Assembly: GCF_029871245.1 (NCBI RefSeq)
Contig: NZ_SSON01000071.1
Location: 78,541 to 142,540, forward strand
DNA: 64,000 bases
From: Pseudomonas sp. BN102
Lineage (GTDB): Bacteria; Pseudomonadota; Gammaproteobacteria; Pseudomonadales; Pseudomonadaceae
Direction: 5' to 3'
The position numbers and the translations under genes were made by a program. Positions within the stretch are counted from its first letter, which is position 1. Each line of letters begins with the position of its first letter. The notes under the pieces are model-generated. The model made no database searches, was not told the origin of the DNA, and saw only the letters and a program-made list of their open reading frames with translations. This document shows positions 58,020-64,000 of the stretch, in pieces.

Positions 58020-58738
58020 TACTGCTGATCTCCGATCTGCATCTTGAAGAGGAACGCCCGGATATCACCCGGGCGTTTCTTCGTTTCCTGCAGACCCGTG
58101 CCCCCCGGGCCGAAGCCCTCTACATACTTGGCGACTTCTTCGAAGCCTGGATCGGCGACGACGCCATGACGCCCTTCCAGCATTCCATCGCCCGGGCCCT
58201 GCGCAAGTTGGCCGACGGCGGCACGCGCATCTTCCTGATGCACGGCAATCGCGATTTCATGATCGGCTCGGCCTTCTGCCGCGAAGCCGGTTGCACCCTG
58301 ATGCCCGACCCGAGCCTGGTGCGAATGAACGGCGAACCCGTGCTCCTGATGCACGGCGACAGCCTCTGCACCCAGGACCAGGCTTATATGCGCCTGCGCC
58401 GCTGGCTGCGCAACCCGGTCACTCTCTTCATCCTCCGCCACCTGCCCCTGACCACGCGCCACAAGCTGGCGCGCAAGCTGCGCAAGGAAAGCCGGATGCA
58501 GACCCGGCAGAAGGCGGCGGAAATCACCGACGTCACACCCGAAGAAATTCCGCGCATCCTGCGTCAGTACGGCGTCAGGACCCTGATCCACGGTCACACC
58601 CATCGTCCGGCCAGCCACGAACTGAACCTTGACGGACGATCCGCCCGACGTATCGTCCTCGGCGACTGGGACCGGCAAGGCTGGGCCCTGCAGGTGGACG
58701 CACAGGGCTTCCTGCAGACGCCGTTCGACCTCGACTGA
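58016..58738 (+). CDS. lpxH: UDP-2,3-diacylglucosamine diphosphatase
   Basis: A 240-residue metallophosphoesterase of lipid A synthesis that cleaves UDP-2,3-diacylglucosamine to lipid X. Metal ligands lie in [31 protein letters not shown] and HGHTHRP. The start is a GTG overlapping the ppiB stop. A clear terminator follows. Confidence 0.96.
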   Translation: MILLISDLHLEEERPDITRAFLRFLQTRAPRAEALYILGDFFEAWIGDDAMTPFQHSIARALRKLADGGTRIFLMHGNRDFMIGSAFCREAGCTLMPDPSLVRMNGEPVLLMHGDSLCTQDQAYMRLRRWLRNPVTLFILRHLPLTTRHKLARKLRKESRMQTRQKAAEITDVTPEEIPRILRQYGVRTLIHGHTHRPASHELNLDGRSARRIVLGDWDRQGWALQVDAQGFLQTPFDLD

Positions 58739-58756
58739 GACTCCCGGACTAAGAAG

Positions 58757-58779
58757 AAGCGCCCCTCAGGGCGCTTTTT
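58757..58779. terminator. Intrinsic terminator between lpxH and miaE
   Basis: AAGCGCCC and GGGCGCTT flank CTCA and are followed by T residues on the plus strand; A-rich sequence precedes it, so it can also act on miaE. Confidence 0.88.
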
Positions 58780-58789
58780 CAGCTGAACG

Positions 58790-59392
58790 TCAGGCCGGCA
58801 CACCGCTATGAAAGCGAAACTCCTCATCCGGCGACTCGATCAGTTCCAGCTCAGCCGCCCTCACCTTCTCGACTGTCCGCTCCACGTCCTGCGCATTGCC
58901 GTACTGGCAGGCCAGCTTCAAGTAACCCTGGAAGTGACGTGCCTCGGACTTGAGCAAGCCGCCGTAGAACTTGCTCAGCTCCTCGTCCAGATGCGGCACC
59001 AGGGCCTCGAAACGCTCGCAGGAACGCGCCTCGATGAAGGCGCCCACCACCAGGGTATCCACCAGCTTCTGCGGCTCGTGGCTGCGCACCAGCTTGCGCA
59101 GGCCAGCGGCGTAGCGGGAGGCGGAGACGGGACGTAGGTCCACCTTGCGGCGCTTCATGATGCGCAGCACCTGCTCGTGGTGCACCAACTCTTCGCGGGC
59201 CAGGCGCGACATGAAGTTGATCAGGTCCAGGTGCATCGAATACTTGGCCATCAGCGCCATGGCCGTGGATGCCGCCTTGAATTCGTTGTTCTTGTGGTCG
59301 ATCAGCAGGGTTTCCTGGTCGGCCAACGCGGCTGCCACCCAGGCATCAGGCGTGCGGCAACCAAGAAAGTCATGGATCTCTGGCAAGTTCAC
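58790..59392 (-). CDS. miaE: tRNA-(ms2io6A) hydroxylase MiaE
   Basis: A 200-residue ferritin-like diiron enzyme that hydroxylates the isopentenyl group of ms2i6A37 in tRNA. Iron ligands are in LAREELVHHEQVL, FIEARSCERFEAL and LKSEARHFQGYL, the repeated E..H pattern of the family. The gene is complete and convergent with lpxH. Confidence 0.93.
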   Translation of the reverse strand: MNLPEIHDFLGCRTPDAWVAAALADQETLLIDHKNNEFKAASTAMALMAKYSMHLDLINFMSRLAREELVHHEQVLRIMKRRKVDLRPVSASRYAAGLRKLVRSHEPQKLVDTLVVGAFIEARSCERFEALVPHLDEELSKFYGGLLKSEARHFQGYLKLACQYGNAQDVERTVEKVRAAELELIESPDEEFRFHSGVPA

Positions 59393-59485
59393 AGTTGGGT
59401 CTCGTCATGCTGGGCGCCACGCTGGCCGGGCCCCCGAAGGCGGAGCATTATACGAATGCAGGATGCGACGACCAGCCCGGCCGGC

Positions 59486-59499
59486 TTGATATATGTCAA
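59486..59499 (+). promoter_or_regulatory. ANR/FNR box of the universal stress gene
   Basis: TTGATATATGTCAA matches the ANR/FNR consensus TTGAT-N4-ATCAA at all but one position. A -10-like TACATT at 59523-59528 would place the box near -41.5, the class II activator position, about 74 bases before the start codon. Confidence 0.78.
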
Positions 59500-59566
59500 G
59501 ATCACCAAAGCTGAATCGGGACTACATTTGTTTTGGCTATATGCCATCGACAGGGAGATGAGGACC

Positions 59567-60430
59567 ATGCAAGCCATTCGCAGCATTCTGGTGGTACTGG
59601 AACCGGACCGACCGGAGGGCCTGGCCCTGAAACGGGCCAAGCTGATCGCCGGGGTGACTCAGTCGCACCTGCACCTGTTGATCTGCGACCGCAAGGGTGA
59701 CGATGCCGACTACCTCAGCGACCTGGCCGCCTCGCTGCAGGCCGAAGGCTACAGCGTAAGCACCCAGCAAAGCTGGCTGGAGAACCTGCATCAGACCATC
59801 ATCGCCGCCCAGCAGGCCGAGGGCTGCGGCCTGGTGATCAAGCAGCACGTGCCGGACAACCCGTTGAAGAAGGCCCTGCTCACCCCAGATGACTGGAAGC
59901 TGCTGCGTTACTGCCCGGGACCGGTGCTGATGGTCAAGACCGATCGGCCCTGGACCGGCGGCAATATCCTCGCGGCGGTGGATGTCGGCAACAACGACGG
60001 CGAGCACCGCACCCTGCACGCCACCATCGTCAGCCACGGCTACGACATCGCCAGCCTGGCCCACGGCACCCTCCACGTGATCAGCGCCCACCCCTCGCCC
60101 ATGCTCTCGGCGGCGGACCCCACCTTCCAGCTCAAGGAGACCATCGAGGCGCGCTACCGTGATGAGTGCCGCGCCTTCCAGGCCGAGTACGACGTCAGCG
60201 ACGAACGGTTGCATATCGAGGAAGGTCCGGCCGATGTGCTCATCCCCCATGTCGCCCACCAGCTCGGAGCGGCAGTCACTGTGATCGGCACCGTTGCGCG
60301 TTCCGGCCTATCCGGAGCGCTGATCGGCAATACGGCGGAAGTGGTGCTGGATACCCTGGAAAGCGATGTTCTGGTTCTGAAACCCGAAGCCATCATTGCC
60401 CACCTGGAGGAGCTGGTGGCCCAGCGCTGA
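59567..60430 (+). CDS. Tandem universal stress protein (UspA superfamily)
   Basis: A 287-residue protein with two Usp domains (about 1-140 and 150-287). The second has the ATP-site-like VTVIGTVARSGLSGALIGNTA, followed by VVLDTLESDVLVLKP. Proteins of this kind help Pseudomonas survive without oxygen. The upstream ANR box and the position near lpxH/ppiB fit the oxygen-controlled paralogue at this locus of P. aeruginosa (PA1789). I chose the ATG at 59567; an ATG at 59558 would sit directly on the AGGGAG. Confidence 0.88.
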   Translation: MQAIRSILVVLEPDRPEGLALKRAKLIAGVTQSHLHLLICDRKGDDADYLSDLAASLQAEGYSVSTQQSWLENLHQTIIAAQQAEGCGLVIKQHVPDNPLKKALLTPDDWKLLRYCPGPVLMVKTDRPWTGGNILAAVDVGNNDGEHRTLHATIVSHGYDIASLAHGTLHVISAHPSPMLSAADPTFQLKETIEARYRDECRAFQAEYDVSDERLHIEEGPADVLIPHVAHQLGAAVTVIGTVARSGLSGALIGNTAEVVLDTLESDVLVLKPEAIIAHLEELVAQR

Positions 60431-60444
60431 ATCAGCACACGGAG

Positions 60445-60470
60445 AAAAGCCGCCTGATGGCGGCTTTTTT
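60445..60470 (+). terminator. Intrinsic terminator after the universal stress gene
   Basis: AAAAGCCGCC and GGCGGCTTTT flank TGAT and end in a T run; it also lies just after the DUF1289 gene on the other strand. Confidence 0.9.
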
Positions 60471-60477
60471 CATGGCG

Positions 60478-60954
60478 TCAAACGCGGATTTCCATGCCTT
60501 CGAGCAGGAATCGCGGCGCGATGTAGCGTTCGTAGTGAGCTTCGGACAAGAGGAAGAATTCCCGATCGATGGCCTCGCGCAGGTCGGGCAGCGCCCAGCC
60601 GCGAAACTCCGGCAGCAGCACGATTCCGTACGCATCCAGCCGATTGATCATGCGCGAAGCCCGCGCGATCAGCTGGTAGGCCCAGCAGTAGTGGGACTGT
60701 TCGGGCACGAAACGCACCTGGCGCTGTTCCAGCTGGGCACGCAGCCGCGCCGGCTCGAAGACCTCCAGCTTGGCGGCCATCACCTGCACCAGAAGGATTT
60801 CCAGGCGCCGCCAGACGGCGCGCTTCTCCTCCTCGTTATAGAGGTTCCAGTTCACCACCTCGTGGTGGAAGCGCTTGCAACCGCGGCACACCAGGTCGCC
60901 GTAGACGGTGGAGCAGAGGCCGACGCAAGGCGTCTTGATGCGCTGGTTGGACAT
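60478..60954 (-). CDS. DUF1289 domain protein
   Basis: A 158-residue protein whose N-terminus has the DUF1289 Cys motif CVGLCSTVYGDLVCRGCKRF (four cysteines, probably a metal or Fe-S site), followed by a helical region with WNLYNEEEKRAVWRRLE. Its function is unknown. It is the conserved left neighbour of acnB in Pseudomonas and convergent with the universal stress gene. Confidence 0.88.
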   Translation of the reverse strand: MSNQRIKTPCVGLCSTVYGDLVCRGCKRFHHEVVNWNLYNEEEKRAVWRRLEILLVQVMAAKLEVFEPARLRAQLEQRQVRFVPEQSHYCWAYQLIARASRMINRLDAYGIVLLPEFRGWALPDLREAIDREFFLLSEAHYERYIAPRFLLEGMEIRV

Positions 60955-61042
60955 GCTGGAAACGGATTCGGCAGGTGAAACAGGCGGGCATCTTAGCCCT
61001 TTGTCTAATCGGGGTCACCCTCAGGGAAATGGGGTTTTTGTC

Positions 61043-61071
61043 TTAACTTTGCCAAGCCTTTCCATTAGAAT
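61043..61071 (+). promoter_or_regulatory. Likely sigma-70 promoter of acnB
   Basis: TTAACT (61043-61048) and TAGAAT (61066-61071) are 17 bases apart. The -10 is good and the -35 weak, which would suit an activated promoter. It would give a leader of about 275 bases. Confidence 0.5.
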
Positions 61072-61103
61072 CACCGCGCCATTTAAGGCGCCGATATCCG
61101 TTG

Positions 61104-61235
61104 GAAGCTGTTTTCAAAGCGTCACGAGCACAGTTCATCCGGCAGGAAACAATGGCGCCGGGCATCCCTCCAGGGGTGTCCGCCGCCAGCCCTCATCAGG
61201 TCTTCCTTCCGGCGTAAAACTTTGAAAACAGCTTC
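61104..61235. repeat. Perfect 16-bp inverted repeat in the acnB leader
   Basis: GAAGCTGTTTTCAAAG at 61104-61119 is inverted exactly at 61220-61235. The 100-base interior contains GC-rich segments that can fold further (GGGCATCCC, CCAGGGGTGTCC). The RNA could form a long structured leader, or the DNA could be a small mobile palindrome. Confidence 0.7.
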
Positions 61236-61315
61236 TCGATGGAGGCCGCCGAAACCTTGGCCAGACAGCCCAAAAAGCTGTGCGGCGCATGCGTTCGGCG
61301 GATTCCTGGATGAGC

Positions 61316-61334
61316 GCCCTGGACACTCCAGGGC
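61316..61334 (+). other. Hairpin 20 bases before the acnB start
   Basis: GCCCTGGA and TCCAGGGC flank CAC. It lies just upstream of the ribosome-binding site GAGGG, so it could influence acnB translation. Confidence 0.45.
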
Positions 61335-61353
61335 CACTGATGAGGGTAAAACT

Positions 61354-63963
61354 GTGCTTGAAGCCTATCGCAAACACGTAGAAGAGCGTGCCGCCCAGGG
61401 CGTTGTGCCCCAGCCGCTGAACGCCGAACAAACCGCAGGCCTGGTTGAACTGCTGAAGAACCCGCCGGCCGGCGAAGAGGCCTTCCTCCTCGACCTGATC
61501 ACCAACCGTGTTCCGCCGGGCGTCGACGAAGCCGCCTACGTCAAAGCCGGTTTGCTCTCCGCTATCGCCAAGGGCGAAGCCACCTCCCCGCTGATCTCCA
61601 AAGCGCGCGCCACCGAACTGCTGGGCACCATGCAGGGCGGCTACAACATCGCCACCCTGGTCGAGCTGCTGGACAGCGCCGAGCTGGCCACCGTCGCCGC
61701 CGAGCAGCTGAAGCACACCCTGCTGATGTTCGACGCCTTCCACGACGTCGCCGAGCGCGCCAAGCAAGGCAACGCCTCCGCGCAAGCCGTGCTCAAGTCC
61801 TGGGCCGACGGCGAGTGGTTCGTCAACAAGCCGGCCGTGCCGGAAAAAGTGACCCTGACCGTGTTCAAGGTCCCCGGCGAAACCAACACCGACGACCTGT
61901 CGCCGGCGCCGGACGCCTGGTCCCGCCCGGACATCCCGCTGCACGCCCTGGCCATGCTGAAAATGGCCCGCGACGGCATCGAGCCGATCCAGCCCGGCTC
62001 CGTCGGTCCGCTGCAGCAGATCGAAGCGGTCAAGGCCAAGGGCTTCCCGGTCGCCTACGTCGGTGACGTGGTCGGCACCGGCTCCTCGCGCAAGTCCGCC
62101 ACCAACTCGGTGCTGTGGTTCTTCGGCGACGACATCCCCTTCGTGCCGAACAAGCGCGCCGGTGGCTTCTGCTTCGGCAACAAGATCGCCCCGATCTTCT
62201 ACAACACCATGGAAGACGCCGGTGCCCTGCCGATCGAATTCGATGTCGCCAACCTGGCCATGGGCGACGTGATCGACGTCTATCCCTACGCCGGGAAAGT
62301 CTGCCGCCATGGCAGCGAGGAACTGCTGGCCAGCTTCGAGCTGAAGACCCCGGTGCTGCTGGACGAAGTCCGCGCCGGCGGCCGTATCCCGCTGATCATC
62401 GGCCGCGGCCTGACCGAGAAGGCCCGTGCCGAACTGGGCCTGGGCGCCTCCGACCTGTTCCAGAAGCCGGAAGCCCCGGTCGACAGCGGCAAGGGCTTCA
62501 CCCTGGCACAGAAGATGGTCGGCCGCGCCTGCGGTCTCGCCGAAGGCCAGGGCGTGCGCCCGGGCACCTACTGCGAGCCGAAGATGACCACCGTCGGGTC
62601 CCAGGACACCACTGGCCCGATGACCCGCGACGAGCTGAAAGACCTCGCCTGCCTCGGCTTCTCCGCCGACCTGGTGATGCAGTCCTTCTGCCACACCGCC
62701 GCCTACCCCAAGCCGGTGGACGTGCGCACCCACCACAGCCTGCCGGACTTCATGCGCAATCGCGGTGGCGTCTCGTTGAAAGTGGGCGACGGCATCATCC
62801 ACAGCTGGCTGAACCGCATGCTGCTGCCGGACACCGTCGGCACCGGTGGCGACTCGCACACCCGCTTCCCGATCGGCATCTCCTTCCCGGCCGGCTCCGG
62901 CCTGGTGGCCTTCGCCGCCGCCACCGGCGTGATGCCGCTGGACATGCCGGAATCGGTCCTGGTGCGCTTCAAGGGCAAGATGCAGCCCGGGATCACCCTG
63001 CGTGACCTGGTGCATGCCATCCCCTACTACGCCATCCAGGCCGGCCTGCTCACCGTCGAGAAGAAAGGCAAGAAGAACATCTTCTCCGGCCGCATCCTCG
63101 AGATCGAAGGCCTCAACGAGCTGACCGTCGAGCAGGCCTTCGAGCTGTCCGACGCCTCGGCCGAACGTTCCGCCGCCGGTTGCACCATCAAGCTGCCGGA
63201 AGCGGCCATCGCCGAGTACCTGCGCTCCAACATCACCCTGCTGCGCTGGATGATCGGCGAAGGCTACGGCGACGCCCGCACCCTGGAGCGCCGCGCCCAG
63301 GCGATGGAAGCCTGGCTGGCCCAGCCGAACCTGCTGGCCGCCGACGCCGACGCCGAATACGCCGCCGTCATCGAGATCGACCTGGCCGACGTCAAGGAGC
63401 CCGTGCTCTGCGCGCCGAACGACCCGGACGATGCCCGCCTGCTGTCCACCGTGGCCGGCGACAAGATCGACGAAGTGTTCATCGGTTCCTGCATGACCAA
63501 CATTGGGCACTTCCGCGCCGCCGGCAAGCTGCTGGACAAGGTCAAGGGCGGCATCCCGACCCGTCTGTGGCTGGCGCCGCCGACCAAGATGGACCAGCAC
63601 CAGCTGACCGAGGAAGGCTACTACGGCATCTACGGCAAGGCCGGCGCCCGCATGGAAATGCCGGGTTGCTCGCTGTGCATGGGCAACCAGGCGCGCGTGC
63701 AGACCGGGGCCACCGTGGTCTCCACCTCCACCCGTAACTTCCCCAACCGCCTGGGCGACGCCACCAACGTCTACCTGGCCTCCGCCGAACTGGCGGCCGT
63801 TGCCTCGATCCTGGGCAAACTGCCGACCGTCGAGGAGTACATGGGCTACGCGAAGAACATCGACAGCATGGCGGCCGATATCTACCGCTACCTGTCCTTC
63901 GACCAGATCGCCGAGTACAAGGACGCCGCGGCCAACGCCAAGATCCCGGTGGTCCAGGCCTAA
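61354..63963 (+). CDS. acnB: Aconitate hydratase B
   Basis: An 869-residue aconitase B that interconverts citrate and isocitrate in the TCA cycle. The N-terminal HEAT-like domain of AcnB is present ([20 protein letters not shown]). The Fe-S cluster cysteines lie in [11 protein letters not shown] and GCSLCMGNQ, and [13 protein letters not shown] is an active-site segment. The start is a GTG at 61354 with GAGGG upstream, matching the family start; the frame is open to 61222 but that lies in the inverted repeat. Confidence 0.97.
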   Translation: MLEAYRKHVEERAAQGVVPQPLNAEQTAGLVELLKNPPAGEEAFLLDLITNRVPPGVDEAAYVKAGLLSAIAKGEATSPLISKARATELLGTMQGGYNIATLVELLDSAELATVAAEQLKHTLLMFDAFHDVAERAKQGNASAQAVLKSWADGEWFVNKPAVPEKVTLTVFKVPGETNTDDLSPAPDAWSRPDIPLHALAMLKMARDGIEPIQPGSVGPLQQIEAVKAKGFPVAYVGDVVGTGSSRKSATNSVLWFFGDDIPFVPNKRAGGFCFGNKIAPIFYNTMEDAGALPIEFDVANLAMGDVIDVYPYAGKVCRHGSEELLASFELKTPVLLDEVRAGGRIPLIIGRGLTEKARAELGLGASDLFQKPEAPVDSGKGFTLAQKMVGRACGLAEGQGVRPGTYCEPKMTTVGSQDTTGPMTRDELKDLACLGFSADLVMQSFCHTAAYPKPVDVRTHHSLPDFMRNRGGVSLKVGDGIIHSWLNRMLLPDTVGTGGDSHTRFPIGISFPAGSGLVAFAAATGVMPLDMPESVLVRFKGKMQPGITLRDLVHAIPYYAIQAGLLTVEKKGKKNIFSGRILEIEGLNELTVEQAFELSDASAERSAAGCTIKLPEAAIAEYLRSNITLLRWMIGEGYGDARTLERRAQAMEAWLAQPNLLAADADAEYAAVIEIDLADVKEPVLCAPNDPDDARLLSTVAGDKIDEVFIGSCMTNIGHFRAAGKLLDKVKGGIPTRLWLAPPTKMDQHQLTEEGYYGIYGKAGARMEMPGCSLCMGNQARVQTGATVVSTSTRNFPNRLGDATNVYLASAELAAVASILGKLPTVEEYMGYAKNIDSMAADIYRYLSFDQIAEYKDAAANAKIPVVQA

Positions 63964-64000
63964 GCCTCCATCGCGAACCTGGTAACGCAGAAGCCCCGCC

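Larger units (their letters stand above)
60955..61353. other. acnB leader region
   Basis: This 399-base gap between the DUF1289 gene and acnB has no gene. It holds a promoter-like pair (61043-61071), a 16-bp inverted repeat (61104-61235) and a hairpin close to the acnB start (61316-61334). Confidence 0.7.

Noticed and set aside
61135..63600. An 821-codon open frame on the minus strand opposite acnB
   Set aside because: Its sequence is an antisense shadow of acnB in GC-rich DNA, with Gly/Ala/Val-rich composition and no family character.

Overview
The window reads as one contiguous piece of a high-GC Pseudomonas chromosome. From about 30.0 kb to the right end the gene order (rnhA, methyltransferase, gloB, mltD, npp/yej-type ABC transporter, fabI, ppiD, hupB, lon, clpX, clpP, tig, tRNAs, folD, cysS, glnS, ppiB, lpxH, miaE, universal stress protein, DUF1289 protein, acnB) matches the conserved chromosomal block I know from P. 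aeruginosa (about PA1815 down to PA1787). The species cannot be fixed from the sequence alone.

Left part (about 0.3-24.8 kb): after the start of a coniferyl-aldehyde-type aldehyde dehydrogenase lies a catabolic cluster that looks built for alpha-methyl-branched or sterol-like acyl-CoAs. It holds two acyl-CoA ligases, an LCAD-type acyl-CoA dehydrogenase, a large/small acyl-CoA dehydrogenase pair, an enoyl-CoA hydratase-family protein, two alpha-methylacyl-CoA racemase-type CaiB proteins, two SCP-x-type thiolases, two DUF2889 proteins, a DUF1302 outer-membrane/DUF1329 periplasmic pair and a decayed GMC oxidoreductase. Regulators are a LysR protein, a 923-residue MalT-like LuxR protein and an AraC protein. 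The main discovery candidate is a recurring palindrome, CCCA-N3-TGGG inside a 17-19 bp near-palindrome, about 100-115 bp before the start codons of four units of this cluster, with a further copy before the DUF1302/DUF1329 pair. It looks like the operator of a dedicated regulon.

Middle part (about 24.8-30.0 kb): an accessory island of lower GC. It encodes an OLD-family ATPase/TOPRIM nuclease, an abortive-infection-like protein, a small secreted cysteine-rich protein and two AT-rich orphan genes (a HEPN-type protein and a small membrane protein). Each orphan gene stops inside a sequence resembling the left end of an integron attC site. The island ends beside rnhA, where dnaQ would be expected from P. 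aeruginosa, so this is probably a rearrangement or insertion boundary.

Right part (30.0-64.0 kb): core housekeeping genes with clear regulatory features. These are a near-consensus heat-shock promoter before lon, a strong sigma-70 promoter before hupB, an ANR/FNR box before the universal stress gene, several intrinsic terminators and a long inverted repeat in the acnB leader. The tRNA cluster before tig carries a tandem duplication of a His-hairpin-Leu unit whose last Leu copy has decayed.
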